A stretch of 8,927 nt of DNA from an uncultured Caryophanales bacterium. GTDB taxonomy: Bacteria > Bacillota_I > Bacilli_A > RFN20 > CAG-826. The translations under genes were made by a program, and so were the position numbers. This document shows positions 1-6,279 of this stretch, piece after piece; position 1 is the first letter of the stretch; every line of letters begins with the position of its first letter. The stretch lies in NCBI GenBank assembly GCA_946624155.1, contig CAMORU010000011.1:1-8927 (forward strand), given 5' to 3'. Below the pieces are notes generated by a model. That model saw only the letters and a program-made list of their open reading frames with translations. It had not been told where the DNA came from and did not search any database.

Positions 1-846
1 AGATTTCATAACACATTAAAGTTAATAGTTATGATGTTTTGCTTAGCAATGATTATTGTTGCTTTTATTGTTTTCCCAACCATTTTTCCAAAGGAAAAGT
101 CTGGACTTCAAACAGGTTTAACGATCGGAATTGCTATTTTGGCGTTAGCTGGAACATATGGTTATTCACTTTTCGTAAGAAAGAAATTTGACAAAAAATT
201 AAAAGAATATTTTGGTCTTTATTTCAATTGCATTAACGAATTTGTTTTTGAGGATAAAGCCTATTCAGATGTCGAAGTTGCACCACAACCAGGGAAGATT
301 ACTTTAGAAGAATTTAATGGATGTAAACTCTATAAAGATGTCATCGAAGCTGGTTCAAGAGGTTTAACTACTTTCAAATACAATAAACTTGAAATGTCTA
401 TTGTTGATTGTGCCGGGAATATAAAAGCAGAAAAAAGGGTTAAGCCAGTGTTCGTCGGTAAAATGGTTAGAGCTAAGGCTTCATACAAGGGCGAGCAACC
501 TGTTTATGTTTACATAAAAGGCAACGATAGAGCACTTCCTCCTACCGCAATTGATGATGTAAAAAATGTTTTAGAGAACGAAAAAATCGTTGTTCGTAGC
601 GATGCAAAAGATTGGAAAAAAGTTTTAAATTCTGGAGTAATGAAAGCAATCGAATCTATTAAAACCGATAAGATTCTTGTTGATGTAGCTCTTTCAATTT
701 ACGAAAACAAAGTTTTCGTTATGATGGGGTACGATGATCCTTTGATGGTTTTGCCACTTCAAAATCAATTTGATTGCGGTCCTACTGAGACATTTAAAAA
801 AGATATTTTAGCTGTTTCTAAATTAGTTGAGGCCTTAAATAAATAA
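1..846 (+). CDS. Two-helix membrane protein, DUF3137-like, 5' partial
   Basis: The function is not established. The first ATG in frame is at 31, but the frame is open back to base 1 and nothing resembling a ribosome binding site precedes 31, so the true start probably lies outside the window. Counting from the ATG at 31, residues 2-20 and about 27-49 form two hydrophobic helices separated by a short loop. A soluble domain of roughly 215 residues follows. Its order of elements (KPVFVGKMVRAKA, then VRSDAKDWKKVL, then a stretch predicted as beta strands ending KVFVMMGYDDPL) resembles DUF3137 membrane proteins of Firmicutes and Mollicutes from memory; this is a pattern match, not an alignment. 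The stop codon overlaps the ATG of the next gene (TAATG), which implies one transcript and possibly translational coupling with the nucleotide phosphatase. The CDS is certain; the family is moderately likely. Confidence 0.8.
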   Translation, partial: RFHNTLKLIVMMFCLAMIIVAFIVFPTIFPKEKSGLQTGLTIGIAILALAGTYGYSLFVRKKFDKKLKEYFGLYFNCINEFVFEDKAYSDVEVAPQPGKITLEEFNGCKLYKDVIEAGSRGLTTFKYNKLEMSIVDCAGNIKAEKRVKPVFVGKMVRAKASYKGEQPVYVYIKGNDRALPPTAIDDVKNVLENEKIVVRSDAKDWKKVLNSGVMKAIESIKTDKILVDVALSIYENKVFVMMGYDDPLMVLPLQNQFDCGPTETFKKDILAVSKLVEALNK

Positions 847-1376
847 TGTTTTCTTTAGAAAAACGCTGGGTAATTATACAAGCCTATAAGCATAACGAAG
901 AACTTCATAGACAATGGTCTCATAGTTATGTTGTCGAAGATAATGAAGAGTATTTTGTGCTTGTTTCAATTCGCGCAGCAGTTGTAGAAAGCGATGGTAG
1001 AAAATGGCACACAAAAGAACCTGCAATTTTTATCCTTTCAAAAAAACATTGGTTCAATGTTATCGCAATGCTTAAGGAAAATGGCATTTGCTACTATGTA
1101 AATATTGCCTCACCAGCCATCTACGATAAAAACTTTATTAAGTACATTGATTACGATTTAGATATCAAGCTCTATGAAGACGGCACAACACGTTTATTAG
1201 ATGTTTCTGAATATAAAAAACACGCTGATGAGCAAGGTTACAGTGAAGACATTAAAATGATTCTTCAAAAGTCTGTATCTAAAATTTATGAGATGATTAA
1301 TAAAAAAGAATTTCCATTCAAAGATGATGAAATTCATAAGTTTTATAAAAAGTTCGAATTAGAAACTAGGAAATAA
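846..1376 (+). CDS. DUF402 nucleoside tri-/diphosphatase (Ntdp, YgaC-like)
   Basis: This is a 176-residue protein of the usual length for the DUF402 nucleoside tri-/diphosphate phosphatases of Firmicutes (B. subtilis YgaC, S. aureus Sa1684), which remove phosphates from NTPs and NDPs with a divalent metal. Family landmarks run in order: QAYKHNEELHRQWS (12-25), ESDGRKWHTKEPAI (48-61), WFNVIAMLKENGICYY (69-84), the acidic metal-binding strand YIDYDLDIKLY (100-110, Asp102/104/106) and LLDVSEYKKH (117-126). From memory the B. subtilis protein has LDEDEY where this one has LDVSEY, so a second acidic residue is absent here. The start overlaps the stop of the preceding gene by one base, with a weak TGAGG about 13 bases upstream. 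The 3' end overlaps the convergent flavoprotein gene by 11 bases. Family assignment is strong; the physiological substrate is unknown. Confidence 0.9.
   Translation: MFSLEKRWVIIQAYKHNEELHRQWSHSYVVEDNEEYFVLVSIRAAVVESDGRKWHTKEPAIFILSKKHWFNVIAMLKENGICYYVNIASPAIYDKNFIKYIDYDLDIKLYEDGTTRLLDVSEYKKHADEQGYSEDIKMILQKSVSKIYEMINKKEFPFKDDEIHKFYKKFELETRK
1302..1335 (-). terminator. Candidate intrinsic terminator of the flavoprotein gene
   Basis: Read on the minus strand, GAATTTC (1335-1329) pairs perfectly with GAAATTC (1314-1308) across a 14-base loop, and six T residues (1307-1302) follow. It lies about 31 bases past the minus-strand stop at 1366, inside the coding sequence of the DUF402 gene. The stem is A+T-rich and the loop is long, so this is a weak candidate supported mainly by its position and T-run. 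Confidence 0.35.
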
Positions 1377-2259
1377 GTTTAAATACTTTATCAGCTTCTT
1401 TTAGACCAGGCGCAATACGTCTGGTTTTATTTTCATATTGGCAAACATCACCGATAGCGAAAACTTTGTTTTCGACTCTATTTTCATTGTTAACAACTAA
1501 GAAGGCATTGTCCATCTTAAATGGGAATGATGAAAGAGAGGCAATGTTGCCGTAATTTACAAAAATATAATCGACAGGAATTGTGACCAATTCATCACTA
1601 TCAACTTTTTTTATCGTTACTGAAGTAGCCTTTCCGTTTTCAACAACAATTGATGAAGGAACGTAAGGAAGGTGAATTTTTAAGTTTTTGCAATCTTTGA
1701 TTGTGTCTGGGTTGCCTCTAAATTCAAGACGTCGGTGAATTAAGTGGACATTATCTGAAATTGCTGAAATGGCTTTTGCCCAGTCTAATGCTGAATCACC
1801 GCCTCCAAAAATAGCAACTCTTTTATTTTTTAAATGATCAAATGATTTAACGGAATAAATGATGTTATCACATTCATTTTCGTGTTCTACTCCAAGAGGT
1901 CTAGGGACTGATGCTCCAAGACCAGTTGCTAAAACAAGAAATTCGCAAAAATATGCGGTTTTTCCAGTAGAAATTTCAATTTTATCGCCAATTTTAATAG
2001 AAGATACACGTGCATCTAGAACAACTTTTTTGAGATTAATTTTTGTTTTGAGAAGTTCAATATAACCAGCAGCCTTAATACAATCAATTCCAGGAATATC
2101 TACTATATCTTTTTCGGGATATAGTCTTGTTAATTGCCCTCCAATTGTATCAGAGCCTTCTAAAACAATATAATCAATGCCAGATTCTTCACATTTGGAT
2201 GCAAAATAAAGACCAATTGGTCCAGCACCAACAATGATGACTTTATGCAAATTTTCCAT
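1366..2259 (-). CDS. Ferredoxin-NADP+ reductase / thioredoxin reductase-like flavoprotein
   Basis: This is a two-dinucleotide-fold FAD/NAD(P)H oxidoreductase of 297 residues. The FAD Rossmann motif GAGPIG is at 11-16, with Glu34 closing the second strand and GGQL at 40-43. ATG is at 111-113. The NADP domain motif FGGGDSALDWA is at 151-161, HRR at 175-177 is a likely 2'-phosphate contact, and the second FAD motif VFAIGDV is at about 266-272. The site that carries the redox CxxC in thioredoxin reductases has no Cys pair here (GGGDSALDW instead), which fits the YumC-type ferredoxin/flavodoxin-NADP+ reductases. It is shorter than YumC (about 330 residues) and stops shortly after RRIAPGLKEAD, so most of the C-terminal tail is missing. 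The start is well placed before strand 1. A TATAAT ends 6 bases before the ATG, with no close Shine-Dalgarno. The gene is divergent from tsaE and convergent with the DUF402 gene. The electron partner is unknown. Confidence 0.85.
   Translation of the reverse strand: MENLHKVIIVGAGPIGLYFASKCEESGIDYIVLEGSDTIGGQLTRLYPEKDIVDIPGIDCIKAAGYIELLKTKINLKKVVLDARVSSIKIGDKIEISTGKTAYFCEFLVLATGLGASVPRPLGVEHENECDNIIYSVKSFDHLKNKRVAIFGGGDSALDWAKAISAISDNVHLIHRRLEFRGNPDTIKDCKNLKIHLPYVPSSIVVENGKATSVTIKKVDSDELVTIPVDYIFVNYGNIASLSSFPFKMDNAFLVVNNENRVENKVFAIGDVCQYENKTRRIAPGLKEADKVFKLIS
1403..1433 (+). terminator. Candidate intrinsic terminator after the DUF402 gene
   Basis: ACCAGGCG (1405-1412) pairs with CGTCTGGT (1418-1425) around the five-base loop CAATA with one G-U pair. 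A-U and G-U pairs can extend the stem to 1403/1427. The 3' side runs into TTTT-A-TTTT (1425-1433). The hairpin begins 27-29 bases after the DUF402 stop and lies within the last part of the opposing flavoprotein gene. That stretch also encodes the conserved TRRIAPG segment, so protein constraint could explain part of the match. Confidence 0.5.
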
Positions 2260-2265
2260 GAAATA

Positions 2266-2271
2266 ATTATA
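2266..2271 (-). promoter_or_regulatory. -10 box of the flavoprotein gene, probably leaderless
   Basis: On the minus strand a perfect TATAAT occupies 2271-2266 and the ATG begins at 2259, six bases later. A transcript from this box would start at or next to the A of the ATG. The only AGGA upstream (2285-2282) is about 22 bases from the ATG, too far to act as a Shine-Dalgarno and upstream of the -10 box. I see no good -35 match. Confidence 0.5.
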
Positions 2272-2288
2272 TAATAATTTTTCCTTTT

Positions 2289-2297
2289 TGCTATAAT
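2289..2297 (+). promoter_or_regulatory. Extended -10 promoter of the tsaE-tsaB-rimI-tsaD operon
   Basis: TGCTATAAT is a perfect extended -10 element (TGnTATAAT). Transcription would begin near 2304, giving a leader of only about 10 bases before the tsaE ATG at 2314. GGGG at 2303-2306 is the only candidate ribosome binding site and would sit at the 5' end of the mRNA. The -35 region is plain A+T-rich sequence. This promoter shares a 54-base gap with the opposing flavoprotein promoter. Confidence 0.65.
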
Positions 2298-2313
2298 ATA
2301 TCGGGGTTAGATT

Positions 2314-2775
2314 ATGTTGAAATATCGTTGTATTTCAAAAAGCGCTCAAGAAACACAGGCATTAGCAGGTAAAATAATGTCTTTTTTAAAGCCTGGTGAT
2401 GTTGTTCTTTTAACTGGAGATTTAGGTGCTGGAAAAACAACATTAGTTGGTGGTGCCTTATCTTATTTAGGATATAAAGATCACGTTATTTCTCCTACAT
2501 TTAACATTTTGAAATGTTATTTTGAAGTTAAACCTAACGTTTTTCATATTGACGCGTATCGCTTAGAAAACCAAAATATTGATATTGGTTTAGATGAGTT
2601 CATTGAAGGAAACGGCGTTACTTTTGTCGAATGGCCAAAGTTCATTGAACCACTTATACCTTCTAAGCATTTGGAAATCTCAATTAAACGAATCAGTGAT
2701 AACGAAAGAGATATTGAAATTTTTGATCCTACTGGTTCATATAAAAACGTTTTAGAAAATTTAGAGGCTAAATAG
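2314..2775 (+). CDS. tsaE: tRNA t6A biosynthesis ATPase TsaE
   Basis: TsaE is the P-loop ATPase that works with TsaB and TsaD to transfer threonylcarbamoyl to A37 of tRNAs reading ANN codons; in bacteria it is thought to reset the TsaBD complex. The 153-residue length is typical. The Walker A motif GDLGAGKTT is at 35-43 (Lys41, Thr42). SPTF at 60-63, HIDAYRL at 78-84 and the EW pair at 106-107 are hallmark TsaE segments. The start at 2314 fits the N-terminal strand of the family and lies just after GGGG. This is the first gene of the operon, behind a clear extended -10 promoter. Its stop codon abuts the tsaB ATG with no gap. Confidence 0.96.
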   Translation: MLKYRCISKSAQETQALAGKIMSFLKPGDVVLLTGDLGAGKTTLVGGALSYLGYKDHVISPTFNILKCYFEVKPNVFHIDAYRLENQNIDIGLDEFIEGNGVTFVEWPKFIEPLIPSKHLEISIKRISDNERDIEIFDPTGSYKNVLENLEAK

Positions 2776-3363
2776 ATGTATCAGTTGTTATTAGATAGCT
2801 CAAATATTTTACTTTCCGTCGGTTTAGCAAAAGATGGAAAGGTTGTCGATAAAATCTCATATGAAGCTTGGCAACGTCAAAGCGAGATGATGGTTACTGA
2901 AGTTGACAACATTTTAAAGCGTAACAATTTAACTAACAAAGATTTAGATGGAGTTGTTGTTGGTGTGGGACCTGGTTCATATACAGGTGTGAGAATCGGT
3001 GTTACTATTGCTAAAACCATAGCTTATGCTTTACAGATAAAATTGTACGCAAAATCATCACTTTCTTTGCTAAAACATAAGGAATTCCCGACAATTTGCT
3101 TATATAACGCCAGAAGTGGAAGAAGCTATTTTGCAGTTTATGAAGGCAAAAAAGTGATTGTTAAAGATTCGGTCTTGGAAAATGAAAAAGTAATTGAATA
3201 TATCAAGAACCACCCAAATTATTTATTGCATGGAGACACCTATCAAATGGGATTAGAGTCTAGCGAGTTTGATATTATCGAAAATCTTGCTGATTTTGAT
3301 AAAAACGATGAAGTAGATCCGTTTGAATTAAAACCAATCTATTTAAAGGACTTAGGAAAATGA
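2776..3363 (+). CDS. tsaB: tRNA t6A biosynthesis scaffold protein TsaB
   Basis: TsaB (YeaZ) is the inactive ASKHA-fold partner that dimerises with TsaD and supports t6A37 synthesis. The family signature GPGSYTGVRIG is at 65-75, the N-terminal strand LLLDSSN at 4-10 follows the ASKHA fold, and NARSGRSYFAVY at 111-122 is also typical. At 195 residues it is shorter than E. coli TsaB (about 230), as is common in low-G+C Gram-positive relatives. AGAGG at 2763-2767 inside the end of tsaE is a good ribosome binding site. The TGA stop overlaps the rimI ATG in an ATGA junction, which indicates translational coupling. A further stop lies five codons downstream in the same frame. Confidence 0.95.
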   Translation: MYQLLLDSSNILLSVGLAKDGKVVDKISYEAWQRQSEMMVTEVDNILKRNNLTNKDLDGVVVGVGPGSYTGVRIGVTIAKTIAYALQIKLYAKSSLSLLKHKEFPTICLYNARSGRSYFAVYEGKKVIVKDSVLENEKVIEYIKNHPNYLLHGDTYQMGLESSEFDIIENLADFDKNDEVDPFELKPIYLKDLGK

Positions 3364-3806
3364 TTAAGTATCGCTTAGCATCGTTAAATGACTTTGATGA
3401 AGTTCAAAAAATAGAGAATGAGTGCTTTGTAGAACCTTATTCAGCTGAAGATCTTCATTATGAGTTTGAAAAGAACCCAGTTAATAAAATAATTGTTGCA
3501 GAAGACAAAGGTAAAGTAATTGGTTTTATTGATTTCTTGATCACCTTTAATTCATCAACAATAATGCAAGTTGCAGTAACAAAAGCCTACCGTCGATATG
3601 GGGTAGCCACTCATTTATTGAGTGAAATGGAAAAATCATTCCCTAAAAACATTGATGATTTAGTCGAAACAATTACATTAGAAGTTAGAGAAAGCAATGA
3701 GGCTGCAAAAAGCTTATATCTAAAAAACGGATATAAGATTGTGGTCATCAAAGAACATTATTATAAAGATGGCGAAAACGCTATTTACATGCTTAAGAGG
3801 TTATAG
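3360..3806 (+). CDS. rimI: RimI-type GNAT N-acetyltransferase
   Basis: This is a 148-residue GNAT protein of the RimI type, which uses acetyl-CoA to acetylate the alpha-amino group of a protein (ribosomal protein S18 in E. coli). The acetyl-CoA loop is RRYGVA at 78-83 after the strand IMQVAV. The RimI-specific segment LEVRESNEAAKSLYLKNGYK spans 107-126, and the C-terminal block KEHYYKDGENAIYM spans about 131-144. The loop reads R-R-Y-G-V-A where RRxGxG is usual; Ala in the last position is tolerated in GNATs. The start overlaps the tsaB stop by four bases and is preceded by AGGA at 3354-3357. rimI is commonly placed between tsaB and tsaD in bacteria, and the order here matches that. The substrate in this organism is inferred from the family. 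Confidence 0.92.
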   Translation: MIKYRLASLNDFDEVQKIENECFVEPYSAEDLHYEFEKNPVNKIIVAEDKGKVIGFIDFLITFNSSTIMQVAVTKAYRRYGVATHLLSEMEKSFPKNIDDLVETITLEVRESNEAAKSLYLKNGYKIVVIKEHYYKDGENAIYMLKRL

Positions 3807-3808
3807 AA

Positions 3809-4819
3809 ATGGCAATTATTCTTGGAATTGAATCAAGTTGTGATGAAACATCTATCGCAATCATTAAAGATGGCGAACTTTTAAGTAATGTAGTCGCAAC
3901 TCAAATTGAAATGCATCAAAAGTATGGTGGAGTTATGCCAGAACTTGCATCAAGACTTCATTGTGAGAATGCTCTTCCTGTTTTAAATGAGGCACTCGAA
4001 AAAGCAAATGTAACTTTGGATCAAGTAGATGCTTTTGCTTTTACTAGAGGACCTGGGTTAATTGGCGCTCTTCATATTGGCATGCAAGTAGCAAAAACCC
4101 TTGCAATTCTTTATAAAAAACCACTAATTCCTGTTCATCATTTAGCTGCACACATTTATGCCAACGAATACGTAAAACCCCTAAAATTCCCGCTTCTTTC
4201 TATAGTAGTTAGTGGTGGAAACACTGAATTTGTTTATATGAAAGAAGACATGAATTTTGAGATTATCGGGGAAACTAAAGATGATGCTATTGGAGAGTGC
4301 TTTGATAAGGTTGCTAGAACTCTAGGTTTACCTTATCCTGGAGGAATTCCAATCGATAAATTATCTAAAGAAGGTAAGCATACATACAAATTGCCTGTTC
4401 CTTTGCATGACGATTCGCTTAATTTTTCCTATTCTGGTCTTAAAACTGCCGTTATTAATTTAGTAAATAATGAAAAAGCTCGTGGCAATGAGATAAGAGT
4501 TGCAGATTTGTGCAAATCATTCCAAGATACGGCAGTCGGAATGGTAATGGATAGACTTGAAAAAGCCTTAAAACGCTATGACATAAAACAAGTTGTGTTA
4601 GCTGGTGGAGTAAGTGCTAATAGCTACTTACGAGAGCAAATGCATAATAGATTAGATGGTACAAATGTTGATCTAATTGTGCCACCAATTTGGTGTACAA
4701 CGGATAACGCCGCAATGATAGTTAGATTAGCTGAACACTTATGGAAAATGGGCGTTACATGTGATACCACTGTATCGTGCGACCCTAACTGGCGTATTGA
4801 TAAATATAAAACATTCTAG
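3809..4819 (+). CDS. tsaD: tRNA t6A37 threonylcarbamoyltransferase TsaD
   Basis: TsaD (formerly Gcp/YgjD) is the catalytic subunit that moves the threonylcarbamoyl group from TC-AMP to A37 of tRNA. The 336-residue length is the usual bacterial size. GIESSCDETS is at 6-15, PELASRLH at 44-51, and the metal-binding HHLAAH places His111 and His115 exactly as in E. coli. SGGNTEFVYM is at 135-144, LAGGVSANSYL at 264-274 and CTTDNAAM at 296-303, where Asp299 is the third metal ligand. The start has AGAGG at 3796-3800, eight bases upstream. It is the last gene of the t6A operon. No terminator separates it from asnS, so read-through into asnS is possible. The TC-AMP-forming enzyme TsaC/Sua5 is not in this window. 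Confidence 0.97.
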   Translation: MAIILGIESSCDETSIAIIKDGELLSNVVATQIEMHQKYGGVMPELASRLHCENALPVLNEALEKANVTLDQVDAFAFTRGPGLIGALHIGMQVAKTLAILYKKPLIPVHHLAAHIYANEYVKPLKFPLLSIVVSGGNTEFVYMKEDMNFEIIGETKDDAIGECFDKVARTLGLPYPGGIPIDKLSKEGKHTYKLPVPLHDDSLNFSYSGLKTAVINLVNNEKARGNEIRVADLCKSFQDTAVGMVMDRLEKALKRYDIKQVVLAGGVSANSYLREQMHNRLDGTNVDLIVPPIWCTTDNAAMIVRLAEHLWKMGVTCDTTVSCDPNWRIDKYKTF

Positions 4820-4835
4820 TCAACAACAAGTTGTT

Positions 4836-4844
4836 TGATATAAT
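4836..4844 (+). promoter_or_regulatory. Extended -10 promoter of asnS
   Basis: TGATATAAT is a perfect extended -10 (TGnTATAAT), the same class as the tsaE promoter. Transcription would start near 4851, leaving about 20 bases of leader that hold the ribosome binding site. No -35 hexamer is convincing. AACAAC (4822-4827) and GTTGTT (4830-4835) form a compact inverted repeat immediately upstream. The 51-base gap is too short for a T-box. Confidence 0.65.
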
Positions 4845-4857
4845 GTAATGGACTATC

Positions 4858-4863
4858 GGAGGA
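4858..4863 (+). promoter_or_regulatory. Ribosome binding site of asnS
   Basis: GGAGGA lies seven bases before the ATG at 4871, the strongest Shine-Dalgarno match on the plus strand of the central block. It fixes the start of asnS. Confidence 0.85.
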
Positions 4864-4870
4864 TAAGTAG

Positions 4871-6277
4871 ATGGAACCAAAAAGTATATTAGTAAGTGAT
4901 ATTTATACTCTTGTCGCAGAGCAAGAAGATAAAGAAATGAAAGAAATCCTTAATGGACTTAAGGAAGTTTTTGTTCAAGGTTGGGTTAGAACTAATCGTG
5001 ATAATGGATCTGTTGGTTTTATAGCCTTAAATGACGGTTCCTGTTTTAAGAACGTTCAATTAGTTTATGATGCAAAGGTTGTCAAAGACTACGATAAGTT
5101 AAGTCACGTAAATACAGGTGCTGCTTTATCAGTTGTTGGAGAACTTGTTTTAACCCCTCAAGCAAAGCAACCGTTTGAGATTCAAGTTAAAGAATTTGAA
5201 GTAACAGGTACTGTAGATCCAGATTACCCACTTCAAAAGAAAGCTCACTCAATGGAATTCTTAAGAGAGATCGCTCACTTAAGACCAAGAGCAAATACAT
5301 TTAATGCTGTATTTAGAATGAGAAACGCTATGGCTATGGCAATTCATGAATTCTTCCAAAACGAAGGATTTTTGTATATTCACACCCCAATTATAACTGG
5401 AAATGACGCTGAAGGCGCAGGAAATACCTTTGGTATTTATACAGACGGAAAGAATCCTAAAACTGAATTCTTTGGTAAAGAAGTTGCCCTAACAGTTTCT
5501 GGCCAACTTCATGTTGAACCATTTGCTTTATCGTTCCGTGATGTTTATACATTTGGCCCTACATTTAGAGCAGAGCATTCAAATACAACAAGACACGCAT
5601 CTGAATTTTGGATGATTGAACCTGAAATGGCATTTGCAGATTTAAATGATGATATGGAATGTATTGAGGCATGTTTAAAACATTGTATTGATGTTGCACT
5701 CCACAGATGCCCTGATGAAATGGAATTTTTCAATACCTTTATCGACAAGACTTTGAAAGATAGATTACACCATGTTCTTCACTCTGAATTTAAGAGAATG
5801 ACATACACCGAAGCAATCGAAGAACTCAAAAAAGCCCAGGAAAAAGGGCATAAATTTGATAATAATAAGATTTTCTGGGGTATGGATTTACAATCAGAAC
5901 ATGAGCGTTATATCACTGAACAAGTTGTTAAAGGACCAGTTTTCTTAATCGATTATCCAAAAGAAATGAAAGCTTTCTATATGAGACAAAATGATGACGG
6001 AAAAACTGTCGCGGCATGCGATTTGTTAGTGCCATATGTTGGAGAACTTGTTGGTGGATCTCAAAGAGAAGAACGTTATGACTTATTAAAGAAAAGGATG
6101 GACGAAGTTGGTTGTACCAATGGTCTTGAATGGTATCTTGATACCCGTAAATATGGTGGTTGCCCACATTCTGGCTTTGGAATTGGTTTTGATCGTTTAC
6201 TTATGTATGTCACAGGCATGCAAAATATTAGAGATGTTCAACCATTCCCAAGAACTTCAGATCCAATAAAATATTAA
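4871..6277 (+). CDS. asnS: Asparagine--tRNA ligase
   Basis: This class IIb aminoacyl-tRNA synthetase charges tRNA-Asn with asparagine using ATP, in the cytoplasm as a homodimer. At 468 residues it matches E. coli AsnRS (466). An N-terminal OB-fold anticodon-binding domain (about 33-113, beginning VFVQGWVRTNRDNGS) is followed by the catalytic domain. Motif 2 spans about 228-253 and contains TFRAEHSNTTRHASEFWMIEPE, the AsnRS form of the motif rather than AspRS. GGSQREER at 395-402 and motif 3 with GFGIGFDRLLM and the terminal PFPRTSDP (about 435-465) complete the ATP site. The start is set by GGAGGA seven bases upstream. The gene has its own extended -10 promoter after tsaD and is followed after two bases by a small membrane protein gene. 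Having AsnRS argues for direct charging of tRNA-Asn. Confidence 0.97.
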   Translation: MEPKSILVSDIYTLVAEQEDKEMKEILNGLKEVFVQGWVRTNRDNGSVGFIALNDGSCFKNVQLVYDAKVVKDYDKLSHVNTGAALSVVGELVLTPQAKQPFEIQVKEFEVTGTVDPDYPLQKKAHSMEFLREIAHLRPRANTFNAVFRMRNAMAMAIHEFFQNEGFLYIHTPIITGNDAEGAGNTFGIYTDGKNPKTEFFGKEVALTVSGQLHVEPFALSFRDVYTFGPTFRAEHSNTTRHASEFWMIEPEMAFADLNDDMECIEACLKHCIDVALHRCPDEMEFFNTFIDKTLKDRLHHVLHSEFKRMTYTEAIEELKKAQEKGHKFDNNKIFWGMDLQSEHERYITEQVVKGPVFLIDYPKEMKAFYMRQNDDGKTVAACDLLVPYVGELVGGSQREERYDLLKKRMDEVGCTNGLEWYLDTRKYGGCPHSGFGIGFDRLLMYVTGMQNIRDVQPFPRTSDPIKY

Positions 6278-6279
6278 TT

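Noticed and set aside
1859..2065. 68-codon plus-strand open frame inside the flavoprotein gene
   Set aside because: It is antisense to a well-conserved gene, has no ribosome binding site or recognisable domain, and its codon use is that of a shadow.
3361..3363. TGA read as tryptophan (Mycoplasma code)
   Set aside because: All tryptophans I read are TGG, and ending tsaB at this TGA gives a normal ATGA junction with rimI. The next stop is five codons later, so this one codon is not decisive, but TGG-only usage is.
4820..4870. Possible T-box riboswitch ahead of asnS
   Set aside because: Only 51 bases separate tsaD and asnS, and the asnS promoter lies within 35 bases of the ATG. There is no room for a T-box and no T-box sequence.
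5545..5748. 67-codon minus-strand open frame inside asnS
   Set aside because: It is antisense to the conserved catalytic domain, with no start signal and no recognisable domain.
5928..6167. 79-codon minus-strand open frame inside asnS
   Set aside because: Shadow of the C-terminal catalytic region of asnS; no ribosome binding site and atypical composition.
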